From Apus apus (Eukaryota; Chordata; Aves; Apodiformes; Apodidae), in the NCBI RefSeq assembly GCF_020740795.1, contig NC_067286.1, positions 31,892,003 to 31,956,002 on the forward strand: a stretch of 64,000 nt of DNA, read 5' to 3'. This document shows positions 35,652-48,735 of this stretch, piece by piece. The notes under the pieces are model-generated. The model was not told where the DNA came from and made no database searches. It saw nothing but the letters and a program-made list of their open reading frames with translations. The translations under genes and the position numbers were made by a program. The stretch's first letter is position 1. The number at the start of each line of letters is the position of its first letter.

Positions 35652-36131
35652 TCACTTCCATGGTGACTCACCAAGAAAATAAGCAAAGAGCTGTCCTGTT
35701 GGACGTTGATGTTCCACAGCAAGAGCTGTCCTGCCCAGCCGACGGATCTCAGTCTGGATCCCATGGCTATAAATAGTCACCAGAACAATTCCCCTGGCTC
35801 TTGATCCCTTTTTTCCTCTTTGCTCTTTACTAGGGAAGCGGCTAGAGAGCAGGTGATTGTGGCTGGTGGTGGCAGCCTTCTCCCAGCTATTGTTTTGCCA
35901 GGATGCCCAGATACTTTCCCCGGCACACGGGACTCTGCTTGTGACAGGTGCAGTGTATGGGCACAGGTTGGTCTCTGCCTCCCAGATCAGAAAGTGGCCA
36001 TTAGCCAGCCATAAGGGACAAAGATTCATGAAACTTCCTCTCATACCTCTTTTCCCTTGTCTGGGTAGGCATCTGTTGGTGCAAGCACAGTAACGGTCAC
36101 ACATACAAAAAGCAATGGCTATAGTGCCCAT
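35652..36131 (-). CDS. Unrecognised 159-codon open frame, doubtful
   Basis: This opens with a true ATG at 36131 and is the longest frame outside recognised repeats and the CpG island. The N-terminal third is cysteine-rich (CMCDRYCACTNRC). The middle has WLANGHFLIWEAETNLCPY. The C-terminal half is basic with no membrane segment. I recognise no domain. The DNA is GC-richer than its flanks, which raises the odds of a chance frame. On the opposite strand a TATA-like CATAAAAG (about 35554..35561) lies about 100 bases before an ATG at 35659 with a 38-codon frame. Neither strand is convincing. Confidence 0.15.
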   Translation of the reverse strand: MGTIAIAFCMCDRYCACTNRCLPRQGKRGMRGSFMNLCPLWLANGHFLIWEAETNLCPYTAPVTSRVPCAGESIWASWQNNSWEKAATTSHNHLLSSRFPSKEQRGKKGSRARGIVLVTIYSHGIQTEIRRLGRTALAVEHQRPTGQLFAYFLGESPWK

Positions 36132-39100
36132 ACGGCAGGCTCAAGCATGTGGTTGAGGAGGGCAGTAAGCACAAGGTCCCCAGCCCATCTGGATGGATAA
36201 ATAGAAGCAACATAGGTTAACAGAAAGCTGATCTTTTTGCTTTTCCTGTGGCTGTAGGAAGATGGAATTGGCTTGCTTATAAGTTGTGTCATTAGCAAGT
36301 ATCTGAGTGTTAGCAGCCATGTATTGGGAATCTTTCCAAGATCATTAAACTAGGCCTAGGACTTGCATAAACATTTGGATTTACTGGAAAGCATGTGTGT
36401 TTTAGTTGACTGGAAAGTGGTAAATTAATTCAGAGCTGGAATTACTTTTCAGCTGAAGACATTGTCATTTGCATTTGAAAATAATGTGGTAAATAGCACT
36501 GTTCCAATATTCTTTAAGAACAAATGTGTGATATTATTTCAACTGAAAATATGGGAAGTCTGCCTAACATGAAGCAGCAAACCATTTCTGCCCAAAATAG
36601 ATTGCTCTTTAAAGCTCCAAAGATTGGAAAGAGATTTATTTTTCTCTTGGACAGCTGGTACTAACTACACGGATGGCAAAAATATGATTTCTCTATTTTT
36701 AGAAGAAAATTATTATTACATAGTCTGAAGGCTTGGAAAAACAGCACTGAGCTCCCCAAATGTTTGAATTCTCTGACCCGAGTTATATTATTTCTCTTAA
36801 TGCTGTTACAAAGCTTTAATAGCATTGTTATTATTCAAAGAAAACACTTAATATTTTGAGGTTCTCCTGCCTGCTGACTTGTAAAAGGGATGATGTTTTA
36901 TTTGGCTTAGAGATATTAAAGAACAGTGAAAGGCTTGGGCAAACTCTGCAAAGCGACAGGGAAATTCCTAAGTCTGAACTTGAAAAGAGTGTGAAAAGTG
37001 GATGAGAGTTGAACAAATAGCTCTTAATTGTTAATTTATATGAGAAAGTAGAAAATAGAAGTTAAGTATAGTGGGGGATTGTAGGAGAAAGTGGGAGGTA
37101 GGAGAAATCTGAGAAAATTTACTCAAATATGGGAATGCTGACAGTAGATACTCAAGCTGTTCATCATTCATTGACTAGAAGTTCAGTTGCCAGCTGTGCA
37201 TGAGCAGTTTACCTGAACTGCCAATTAACAGTGGAGTAGAAGGCACCACTCCAGGCAGAGACAGCCCAGGTCCGTGGGGTGTACTAGCTCCCACCAGCAC
37301 CACTTAAACACAGCTGTGGCCCACACTCCAGCATTTAATGTGTACCAGTTGGTAACTCTATGGCAGAGATTAAATCTGTTTTTCCAGCACAACTTATAAC
37401 TAACTACCTAACCATGGGGCTGTTATATTTTCAGCTGATTTCCATCACCCTTTGCTTTGTGTTTCTCTAAGAAGGCAGCCACACCGTCCCCCAGACAGCG
37501 CTCCCTCCACTCTGTAACTGCTTCATCACCAGAGCAGAAGAACCTGTGGAGGAAAAACTAGGCCTAAATTAATTTGATGCCATTTATTTTGCAATTGTGT
37601 GTTTGCATGTTTTATGTATAGCTGAGGTGACCTTTATAATGGATTTAGTCTAATTGCCCACGGCCCAGTTCTTGGAAAAAGCTGAACTGACTGGCTGCAG
37701 CCTGCATTCAGGATCTGTGTTTACAACATTTGCAGTTTCAGGCTGGCCTCAGTCGTATCTGGAGAACAGCATGTGTTCCAGACACTGTCAAAGGCAGCAA
37801 ACTGCTGAAAAAACCCTGCCAAAGCAACAGCTGAAGTAATGAGAGCTTTCAGTTCCTTACAACTCCATTTAACTGCGTGCTTAGGAGGAACTCATTAAGT
37901 AGCAAGCAACCATACAAGGGGATGCCAAGGATTAAAGGAATCCTGTCGTGAGATAGCGGTGACATTCGCCTGCTGCCTTCCAAGTGACAGTGCTTGCCAA
38001 CCCTGGGGGAAGCTGGTGACAGCACTGCAGTAGCAGCAGCAATTTAACCAGCAGATTGGCAGGAACGGGACCTGCTTTCAATAGAAGGCTGCTCCAGCCA
38101 TACTCATGGCAAGTCCAATTTGTGACTCCTGTCAAAGGAAAGAATATTATAGAATTAATGATCTTTTAACACATGGTTGTATGTGTGTGTACACATTCAG
38201 ATGGTTCTATCTCATAGATTTAGAAGTCTCTCGAGCTGGTATGTCTGCCTCTGTAGTGGCAAGCACCAGTGACAGGGGTTGTTGTGCTGCTGATTGTCCC
38301 AGTAGTGAGCACAGGCAGCAGCTCTCCCCCATTTCACAAGTTCCTGATGACTGTTGTGACCTAAGGAAAACATGGAGCTGTTCTGAATTTCCCATGTATG
38401 GAAGGTCAGAAGACACCCAGTGCTCCAGACACCAGCAGACTTGTCAGGACATCATCAGCCCTCTGGCTGGCTTCCCCAAGCTCTCTGAACCCCAGGATTT
38501 CCAGGCTTCACTGCCTCTTCATCTGGGTGGCTGTGCTGGAGCATACTGAGTTCTGGTGGCTGTTCTAATAATCCAATGTGCATGGTAATCACTTCTTATT
38601 CAGAATAAATGAGAGCAGTGAAATGGGATTTCACTACAATGATGAAAACTTTGCAAGAGGGCTTTTTTTGTTTGTTGTTTTTTTTTTCTTAAGTACTATG
38701 TAGAAAAGCCTTGCTGAATTAATGAACATTATGCCCTACTGTCATTCCTTACAGTTAACTTCAAGAAAGCAAAGCTTTTTTAATGCTCTTATTGAGATGT
38801 ACTGTTCCAGAGAAACAACCTGGAAAGATCCTGAATGCTTAGCAATTTCTCACATCACTTTGATTCATAAATGTCTATTAAAATCTTCAATTCTAATAAC
38901 TTTCCAACATTCACAGTACTCCCAGGATTCTGCTCCTGTTGTTGTCCTTAGGTGCTCTCAGTTATTTTTAGGGATTTCAAATGTTCAGTCACAAAGTCCC
39001 ATCACAGCAAAAAAAGCCCTTGTTAACTAGGGGCTCTTGCTCTGTGCACAGAAGGCATTAGCTTAGCTCAGAGCAGGAAAACTTGCAAAGAATTGTAGGC

Positions 39101-42100
39101 TGGGAAATAAAACCGAACTGCACAATTGCTCCAGAAAGGTTAACAAAATCTTTGGAGATGATAGGACCGCCTAGAGAGTGAAGGCAGCCAGTCAAAACAA
39201 GGTGTACATAGCAGGACTGCAAACATCAGCACTTTCTCATACTCTTTTCCTGGTGCCTATTTTGCTTTCACTTCCCCATTTGATTTCTTACTTAAATCTT
39301 TGCCTTGGATTCTCAAGGTAAAGCTGTGACCAGTGATGTCCTGGGATGGTGTAAGCTAGGGTAAGCACTAAAGAACTATTCAGTGAAACCAGTTCCCAAC
39401 TTCCACAGCTCTTTCTGTTCTGAGATCTCTAGAGCCCTTGTTTTATTTTTTCAGCTGGTTGAAACAGATGTCCTGAGCTTTAGCTAGATTTTTCTGTATA
39501 TATAAAACAAGGTTTAGAAGATGGAACATGGTTTTCCTGTGAGAGGAAAAAAGAATTTTCTCTCCCTCCATAGCAGCACTAGCATAGATATGTACTTAGG
39601 TATTAAAGAAGCCCTTGAGTATTGCTTTGGTTGCTCAGATAAGAACGATTTATCCTTTCAGATGATAACAAAAATCAATGTATAGTGTTGGTCTAGAGAG
39701 CACTAACTTCTGGAAGTAGGAGACAATGCATCTTCTGGATGACAGGTAAAACTAATATAGCTTCTAGAGGAAGAATCTCTAATAATTCCCTTTCATTTTA
39801 CATAACAGATATTGCAGTTTATGATTTGTTTCTCCATTCACCATAAATTTCATTTGATTGAGAATGGTTCTTTGTCATTTGTCCTGAGCTAGCACTGAAT
39901 TTGTATAGTTCCTCATAACGGCACTCCTGCTGACAAATGGAAGCTGTATCTCAGCTACACTTCAATAGTGGCTTTTATTCCCACTCAGGAATTAACCCTA
40001 TCTGTCTTCCTGCAGCACTTCAGTGAGGGTTGAGTGCACAAGGTGGCTGCAGGATCAAGACAAATACCCTGTACATCCAATCTCTTTTCAGACACTTCTG
40101 AGTGCAAGTGCAATACATCCACCTTTGCTTCCAGACTCATAGCAGGTTTCTGAACACATGCAATGGCAAACACATACATTTTTTTCAATAGTGTTATGCT
40201 TACCTGTAACTAATGGAAACACACTGGTCCAGCCTTGCTTGGGACTCAGTTAACTTTTTATTATGAAGTCACAGAAACATTGTTGGTCTTATTTCAATTG
40301 CTTAAGAACTCTACTGACTGTATTTCCAGTAAATGGGGAGGAATAATGAGATTTGTTATGGTTTGTTCAGCAGATTGAAGATTGCAGTGCCTCACGATTA
40401 TATCGCATAGATAAAGAGCTGGGTATTACTTCCTAACATGAGATTCTGAAGCTTTTTAACTTAAAATATTCTCATAGCTAAAGTTGGCCACAGTCACAAG
40501 CTGCTGTTGTTTATAAAATTAGGCCATTCTGAGAAGGAAAACACAGTTATGAAATAAAACAAATTTGAAGGTGAGGATTGCTTTCTAATCCTGTCTTCAT
40601 TTAATGCAAAGAAAAATCTTTTTCTGCCTATCCTAAATAATTGCCTCTGATGGGAAAGTGAGCTTGTACTGAATGTACAGTTGCTGGAGAATCCTGTCAA
40701 AAATATCAAGAAGAGTCAGAAAGTGACCTGAAACTGAACTCTTCAAATGAGAAGCAAAACAATCTGTTAGATGCCAAGGAGAAGTCCATAAGGAGTCAGA
40801 AGTTCATTTGTCTTCTGTGTGTGTTGTTCAGAATAGGAAAAATGGGATCTCAGCAACCAGCACTTCAACAACATAAGAGCAGATACAAAGCTAGATACGT
40901 TCTTAATTGCCACACAAGTGGAAGCTTTCCATCATTCATTTAATCTTTGGACCTCAGATATAATGAGGTCATCTCTGAAATTCATACTCGCCAAGACCTA
41001 ATTATTTTTCATTTCTGTTATGAACGCCTAGAAAAATTCTGAGAAGCAAGTTTTGCCAAGTTCTGTAGTCCCAAGGTCTGAAGGACTTCAGGACTTCTAG
41101 CTTAGTGTCTTTAACTCTGTACTACCTCTTACACTCCTGAATTGTGCTACTGAGTCTGTACCAGGCCCAGTGGCCCTTGTGCCTTTCCAGTATACATAGT
41201 TGTCTAGTGTCTTACAGGTTTACACCTGACTCCACAACTGATTTATATACAACTCCAACACCAAATACTCAATACCCTCTTTTTCCCCCCAGTTATCAAG
41301 TTCCCTCTGCCTCAACATGTGCCTTAACACAGTTGCAACTCTCATACCACCCTTTCAGGTTGCTTTTGATACAGGCAGTATGGATTGCACCTAACTCAAT
41401 GCACCACCAGTAGCAACCGTTCTGTCAAGCTGGACTTAGATTAGTTCACATAGCCTACAAGTGTCCACCAATGGACCATCATGTCTTACCATGATCTATT
41501 CCAGTCAACTTTTATCCCTCCTTCAACTCATTCTTCTTTATTATATAATGTTTTATTTAAAACATACATGCAGGTTCAAGTCCTAGCACTAAGCTGCAGA
41601 ACAGTTTGCTTACACCTTCCATTGTGGAGAAGCACTTGGGATAAATGTGATATTTGATCAGATTTACAAGCTTTCACTTTGGGCTAGAAGTAGTCTCTTT
41701 TGTAGAAATAAGCTTACATGAAGTGCACACCTTAAAAAGGTGGAAATAAAATTAGATTGCCATGTATTATTCTAAGTGCAGATCCGAAGAAGTCCCTCTG
41801 AAATGTTTGAAGCTTTAGTTTGGAGGTGTTAGGGTCTTTGGGGCCCAAGAAAGGGTGGTACACAGCAAAATGCAATCATGGAATCTGACATACCTGATAG
41901 GCAAATTTCTGCATAATATTTTGTTTCTCACTAACTCGGCTATACCGCACGGAAATGACACCAAATTGGGCCACTGCAGATGGCAGCAGGATTTCAGGTT
42001 TCAGTGCCAGAGCACTGGATGTGGTAGAAGTTTAGTCTGACTCCCATAGTGGAGGTACTGCTGACTGTCAGACTCTCTTGAAGATCACTTCATGTGTTGC

Positions 42101-42465
42101 TACTCATCAGCAGGTTACTGATGCTTTTTTCAGTTGGAAGGGGAAAACTGTAATATTTGCTAAGTAGCAGAAAGATGTTCCTGAGCCTTGTGGAATCCCT
42201 TTTGGTTCCCAGCATGATCAGCTCTTACCCTGCTTTATCTCAAGTACTGCAGGTGTTATTTTCAAAACAATTTACATTTTTTCAGGCTTGCAATGGTGTT
42301 TGACTTCATTGACTTAGAGGGACACAGCACAGTAATACTTCAATAGCAAGTTCAGTTTTAGCAAAAGGTTAATGATTGCTTGAAAAAAAATCCTTTCAGT
42401 GGAAGATAGCTAATGCTAAAGGCCACATGAGAGACAGAATGATCAAACAGAATTAAATACTTCTT

Positions 42466-42488
42466 ACAACAAACAAACAAACAAACAA
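42466..42488. repeat. ACAA simple repeat
   Basis: About five AAAC-type units in a row ending before GCAGG. Minor microsatellite. Confidence 0.9.
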
Positions 42489-43310
42489 GCAGGTTTGAAG
42501 TGCTATAATTCAGCCACCTGGAATTTTCTGTGCTCTGCACACTTTGGCTCTGCATGGATCCCTAAAAGGTCTGAATTTAGATGTAAACAAAAAATCCCAA
42601 GACTAATGTTAACATTAGCCATTTTCATCCTAAGCATCCAACTAATAATGGATTGGGGTTTGAGTAATGGAAGAGTTTTGTGTAGTGCCACACTCTTCTC
42701 CCCTGCCAGCAGAAGCAAAGGGAGAACCAGCAGAGCACACTGAGATATCCCTTTTGGCAAGGTCTGAACCAGGTGTGCAGTCTCATGTCTGCTGAGTTGT
42801 TCACAGAGAAGGTCAAGTAAAGAACTGTACTCTCCCTACGAAGCTGGCAAGCAGTTGCCTAATAATCCTCTATCTGTCTAAAATTCTACTAGATGCAGCT
42901 TAGCTCCACCCCTGACAGTGTCCTAGTCCAAGCCTGAAAGCTCTGCTGGACGTGTAAGCCTGAGACTACTTGCTGCTTCTCAGTAACATGTAGAGACTTC
43001 ACCTGAACAACATGGTCCTCAGCTATGGGAGTCTGTCAAAAAGAGACCCAGCACTCTGACTGCCTATAACAGAAATATGTAAGCAAGGAGAGATGGCAAT
43101 GGCAATGGTTCTGGAGAAAGACCAATAGCTCCTGTATGAACTACCTGTAAGACATGATGTGAAAAACAGTTCAAATGACCTGAAGTTAGTGGTAGTTGTC
43201 CATATATACAAGCTTCCCAAGCCCCAGCAGCCTGTGACGCACATCTTGGAAGCAGCCATTTCATCCTCCTAAACTGCCACGGGCAGCTTTCTTGGCTGTC
43301 TGTTGATATT

Positions 43311-43375
43311 AGAATAGAACAGACTGTTTCAGTTGGAAGGGGCCCATGACACCAGATCTCATTCAGCTACAGATA
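43311..43375 (-). mobile_element. CR1 LINE tail remnant
   Basis: The short stretch AGAATAGAACAGACTGTTTC followed by AGTTGGAAGGGGCCC matches the avian CR1 3' end (tail plus the conserved GGTTGGAAGGGACC-type segment, read on the minus strand). Only about 65 bases remain. Confidence 0.65.
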
Positions 43376-45659
43376 AAGGAGACCCTGCAGAGCTATGCAA
43401 ACCAGAAGAAATTTGAGTTTCAATTCTACATCTCTGACAAGATATCTCTATTTATCTAGTTGAATATGAAGTTTCCTCTCCTTTTTCTAGCTTTATTGAC
43501 CTAGGATGACACCTTCAGTTCATGTGACTACATAGGCTCTTCCTTGCTCTTACGTCTCTCTCCTTTTTGTCCTTTTGTCTCACTAGTAATAACTCATCTG
43601 TAGTTTTACTTCCTATCTTTACCTCTTCATCATGTCTGCTGCTGCTAACATTCAATCTTACTAAGCTACAAACAATCCAGAAACATAACGAGCAATTAAC
43701 CTCATACAAGTAAACTTATTCAGGCAACCTTACACTTTCTTTCAAGGTAGTTCCTTGACCTTTGATGCAAGCATTAGGGCCTAATTGCATGTATTATTTT
43801 ATATCTATTCAAGATTTTGGCTGTAAGCTTTAATTTTCCTTCTCTGCTTCTGCTACCAGCAGACGTGAGCTACTTTTTTCACTAGTTATTGTTTTATGTA
43901 CCTACCTATATTGTAATGTATCTAGGGTAAGGCTAGTGCCTTTTACTTTAATCACAAAGTCTTTGTGGAGCAAGTATGATGGCGTAGGTGGTCCTTAGTG
44001 GATACCTGTCTATTTCAACATAATTACTGGAGTTCATGCCATTTCCCAAATGAAATAAAAGAGAGAACACAAATGCAATAAATAGGAAATAATTTACTAA
44101 CAACCTAAGTAAAACATGGACTGTGAAGTCTGAACTTTTGATTGATGTGTGGACTTCTTTAGGGCTATTTCAAAATTAGAGAAATCTGTTGGGTTGTTCA
44201 GAAGATCTATGTCTGAGTCTGTACACTTTGCCCACTGCTAAGGTCTGTTCAATTAACAAAGAAGTATCTGCTAGCTTAGTTTGGAGTCAGCATTTTTGTG
44301 TTCCATCCCCTGTCCTGTACTATTTATAATGTTGCTGGGTGATTCTAAAGATTATGCTTCAACTGTAGGGGAAACTATCCCTATAAAGCTTTGGGATTCA
44401 TCAAGATGAAAGGTGCTATGTAACTTGTTACCAGTTTTGCTGTTTAATATACTGTGAATGGTTACCTCTCAACATAATAGGAAATTTGCCTTAGCTGGGA
44501 ACACTGTTTACTGAACACTTCTTTCACTCACAGTATAAAAACAATGATGGCATTTGCTGTTTTCTTAATAACCCAGGAGAACACTGACAGGCTGCTACCC
44601 TCTGATGGCTAAATAGCTAAGGAGAAGTAATGTGAGAAACAGCTCTGCTGAAAATAACTCCAGCCATCATCACCAAAACACATGGACTCACTCTTGCCGT
44701 AGGTCTGTTTCCTTTGCAGCAAAATCCCTCCAATTCCCCTCCCATAGTGGTAAGATTGCTGCTCAGGCTCTCTTTAGCATTGCCACTTTTGTTTTTTCTC
44801 CTTTTTTGTCAACTGTGTAAACAACAGGACAAAGAGGAAGGGAGGATTTGTTAAAAGCAATGTGCCAATCTGCTGCTGAACTACTGAGCAAAGGGAATGT
44901 TAATAAAGAAAACTGAAGCTTGGGTGCCTAGGTGTTCTGAGAAATGGATTCAGAACACTCCTTCCAGTTTATTTCCATTTTGGAAGTCAGAGAGAGAGAA
45001 AGAACTGCACTGTAACTAACTACTGTGATGGAAAACCAGGCAAAAAAAAGACAACAAAGGCAAGAACAGCAATAATGTTGAAAAGCTACTACTAGTACAA
45101 CCCAACAGAAGACCTCATCAACATCCACATCCAACAGCTATTTACTGTCCACACTAGTCAGTCTGCAAGTCTTGAACCACAGAATCTAGGACCTCCTGCA
45201 AATGTGATGAGATCAAGAAACCTAATGACAGCTGCCAGGGCTGAAAAGTTATCCCAGTAAAGGTAAGACCCTTTTCAGCCAACAAGAGTGGAAAGGGCAG
45301 ACAGGGAACTTCCTTAGACTGAGGGGCTCTAAAGTGTTTTTTATATTGTGGAAGTGCATAGACTTGTGTATCAAGAATATTAAGAAACTCCTGATGCATC
45401 AAAACAAGAGTCATAAGAGCAAACCAAGATAACTTCCACTGTCTCTGAACAAAGATTTTTTCTTAATTCTGAGAGAATGAAAAAAACTGGCATGCATGCC
45501 CAGTAGCAATGCAAGATCAGAAGGTATTCCTGTGTAACCACCTGTCAGTATGGGCAAGAGTGATTAAACATGGCAAGATCAGAGACAGGCTTTTCAAAAA
45601 ACCTCAGCAGTCAAATTGTGCAGACTGGTGTATATTTGGTTATTTGCAATTATATGCGT
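43376..45659. other. Intergenic DNA, nothing recognised
   Basis: No gene or repeat recognised. Confidence 0.6.
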
Positions 45660-46865
45660 ATGAATGAATAGTGCTGCATCCAGCTGGCGTCTGGTGACCA
45701 GTGGTGTCCCTCAGAGATCAGTACTGGGCCCAGTCCTATTCAGTATCTTTATTGATGGCCTGGATGAGGGCATTAAGTCTACCCTTAGTGAATTCATGGA
45801 TGACACTAAGTTGGGGGGGAGTGTCGATCTGCTGGAGGGTAGGAAGGCACTGCAGAGGAACCTGGACAGGCTGGATTGATGGGCTGAGGCCAATGGTATG
45901 AGTTTCAAGAAGACAATGAGGGTGGTGAGACACTGGAACAGGCTGCCCAGAGATGCTGTGGGGGCTCCATCCCTGGAGGTGTTCAAGGGCAGGTTGGATG
46001 GGGCTCTGAGCAGCCTGTTCTAGTGGAAGGTGTCCCTGCCCATGCAGGGGAATTGGAACTCGGTCTTTAAGGTCCCTTCTAACTCAAAAAATTCTGTGAT
46101 TCTATGAAGACCAAGTGAAGGGCCACAATAATCCCAGGCAGTGCAACAGGCTGCAGGAAGAGTGGCTGGAGAGCTGCCCGGCAGAGAGGGACCCGGGAGT
46201 ACTGGTTGACAGCTGGTTAAACATGAGCGCCAGCAGTGTGCCCAGGTGGCCCGGAAGGCCAATGGCATCCTGGCTTGTATCAGGAATAGTGTGGCCAGCA
46301 GGAGTATGGACATGATTCTCCCCCTGTACTCAGCACTGGTGAGGCCTCACCTCAAGTACTGTGTCCAGTTCTGGGCCCCTCACTTCAAGAAGGATGCTGA
46401 GGTGTTGGAGCAGGTCCAGAGGAAAGCAGCAAGACTGGTGAAGGGACTAGAGGGAAAATCTTACAGGGATAGGCTGAGGGAGCTGGGGTTGTTTAGCCTG
46501 GAGAGGAGGAGACTCAGGGGGAACCTCATGACTCTCTTCAACTACCTGAAGGGACGCTGTAGTGAGATGGGGACTGGGCTCTTCTCCCAGGCAACTAGTG
46601 ACAGGATGAGAGGGCATGACCTGAAGCTGTGCCAGGGGAGGTTTAGGTTGGATATTAGGAAGCACTTCCTCATGGAAAGGGTGATCCAAGATTGGAATGG
46701 ACCGCCCAGGGAAGCGGTGGAGTCACCATCCCTGGAGATGTTCAAGGAAAGAGTGGATGTGGCACTTAGTGCCATGGTCTAGTTGATGTGCTGGTGTTAG
46801 GTCATAGGCTGGACTTGATGATCTCAGAGGTCTTTTCCAGCCTTGGTGATTCTGTGATTCTGTAT
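45660..46865 (+). mobile_element. CR1 LINE, reverse-transcriptase C-half to tail, split by a nested CR1
   Basis: The first part (45660..45914) covers [29 protein letters not shown] and [11 protein letters not shown]. In the catalytic FADD motif the alanine is replaced (FMDD). After the nested insert the element resumes at 46106 (KWLESCPAERDPG-type region in another frame). It then keeps a 178-codon stretch (46246..46782) from [14 protein letters not shown] to [13 protein letters not shown], a well-preserved ORF2 end. The 3' UTR ends in GATTCTGTGATTCTGTATAA at about 46865. It is 5'-truncated. Confidence 0.92.
45915..46105 (+). mobile_element. Nested CR1 3' end (191 bases) inside another CR1
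   Basis: A second CR1 tail, from GGTGGTGAGACACTGGAACA to ATTCTGTGATTCTATG, interrupts the host copy. The hexamer GAAGAC flanks it (45909..45914 and 46106..46111), a target duplication. Its content equals the last ~190 bases of CR1 (HWNRLPRDAV-type codons plus the 3' UTR). The host element continues in homologous order after it. Confidence 0.88.
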
Positions 46866-48601
46866 AATACCCTGACTGGTACTCACCATAGGATAGCTGG
46901 GTGTAGACCTAAAAGGCATTGCACTTGGATGGAGTCAAGAAATAAAACAAAACAGGGCTATACTTCAGGACATAACTTTCTACATGACATTTTCAGTGTT
47001 TTTAAAAGAGCCTCATTATGCTAAAATTACTGTTGCTTCTCTGGATGAATAGCATGAATAAATGTGTTTTGCCACAGATATTCTGAAATCTAATCATGGG
47101 AGAGAATCAGGAATACAGGTAGATTGGTTGGAGTTTCTTTTTAATTTACTATTAAGAGTTTATTTTGCTTGGTGCAGAGACTGTATGAAGATTTATATTT
47201 TGGCTGATGAGAGTCCAGGAACTGAACTTACAGCCAGAGGATAACCTGCTTTAGGAATAAGAAAGAAAAATCCCTTGATTAAGTTGTTTACAGTGTACAT
47301 TTCCAAGCCAAGAAACACAGATGAGCCTGATACAGGCCATCTGGTATGCTAAAAGAATTGCAAACATCATTAAAGAAAACTGTGCATCTGGGGGACAGTT
47401 AAACCTTCTGAAGGGGCAACTGGCTTCCCACCAAGTACAGAGTTAAAAATTCCATGCTGGACTGTTGGCCTGATCCTCAGTTGAATTTTCTCAAAGTTAA
47501 TGGGCTTTAGGCCATAGGCTGAATCCACGTTCATCAAAACAGAAGCAGCTTAAAATTTGAAACCAAGCTATTTCCAGGTGTGATAATGGTCAAAACTGAA
47601 AATCTGAGGGAGACCCAAATTGCATTTTTGAAGCTACTACCTGTATAGACCTGTGGTCAAATCTGAGGCAGCAGGGTTTGTCTGAACCATATAGTTAAAT
47701 GCTGCTACTCTTATCCAGCAGTAAGTACTCGTATTTTCCACCCCTTCCTTGACATCAGCACTGCTAGGATTCCTTAATACTTCATACTAAAAGAAATAAA
47801 TACATGTTGTGCCATCTTCTCTGGAGAGAATGTAGGGCATGTAGAAAAGAGTGAACATGTTCGAAACAGTTTGAGTGACAGCAGAAATTTTTCCTGAGGA
47901 AAAGCACTCAGCATACCAAAGTGACTGCTAATGTCTAACTAGCCTGTAAGTTATTAAGAGAAATCTGGTGGTGGTCGTGGGGAGGCTACAATGTGTCTGA
48001 CAGAAATATGCTGTTGCTGGGGATTTATCAGGGAGAAGCTGTTAGTACACAATGAGAGGCAAGGGGCTTGATTCACTTTTGTCTTGCAAAAAGTATAATC
48101 GTTAAACTTGTGCAGGCACGTATAGATGGGTTTTAAGTACTGAAATGTTGTGTCTTACATCAACATGCCCCTAAGTAAGGAAAACTGTGAAGATGGCCTG
48201 ATGCAGTGCAGGCACAAGCGTGCTGCTAGAGAGCCCCTGAGACTGGAGAAGGGGACAGTCAGGAAAGTTGCTGAAAGACTTGCAGTGAAGGTGGTGCTGA
48301 GAAAGCTCTGGTCAGACAGACTGGAGTCTGAGACCCCTGGAAGCTCTGCTGCAGCTCATAGCTGCTCAGCCATTCCCCAGTGTGTTGCTGTCCCAAGGCT
48401 TGTTGAGGAATGCAGTAACATTTATTGCAGCTGTGGGCTCTTTCTGCTCTTTGCCTTTCCCAGTTTCTCATATGATGTCCTCTTGCTTTCTCAGTGCTCT
48501 TCTATTTCCTTGCCTGGTCCAGAGAATTTCCCTTGGCTGCGTTCTTTCCTTTGCTCTTATCTCTACCTGCCAGCCCTCGACCTAAACATTTTTAGAAACA
48601 C
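46866..48601. other. Intergenic DNA, nothing recognised
   Basis: No gene is recognised. A 171-codon frame beginning at 48150 uses a GTG start and runs into the CR1 remnant at 48602; I take it as chance. Confidence 0.6.
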
Positions 48602-48735
48602 AGATCATAGAATAACTTCAGCTGAAAAGGATTTCCAGAGGTCATCAGGTTCAAGCTCTTACTAAAAGCAGGGCTACGTTTGGTAAAGTTGCTCAAGGAC
48701 TTCTCCAGTCTCCAACCAGGGAGACTGGACCACAG
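48602..48735 (-). mobile_element. CR1 LINE tail fragment
   Basis: ATCATAGAATAACTTCAGCT, then the TTCCAGAGGTCATC and AAAGCAGGGCTAC segments, match the avian CR1 3' end in minus orientation. It is diverged and short, with CR1 likeness fading near 48735. Confidence 0.75.

Larger units (their letters stand above)
32899..43310. other. Intergenic DNA, mostly unrecognised
   Basis: About 10.4 kb without a recognised gene. Points noted: moderately GC-richer patches at about 34160..34440, 34860..35110 and 35640..36130; a short hairpin at 35185..35205; TTTGGG-type units at 34823..34843; and an ACAA array at 42466..42488. The open frame at 35652..36131 is listed separately. Other frames, such as 38106..38549, show no homology. 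Confidence 0.55.

Noticed and set aside
38106..38549. 147-codon cysteine-rich frame
   Set aside because: It has a true ATG but no domain, signal peptide or splice context. The cysteine spacing is irregular, so it is probably chance.
48150..48665. 171-codon plus-strand frame
   Set aside because: It opens at GTG, ends inside a CR1 tail and has no recognisable domain.
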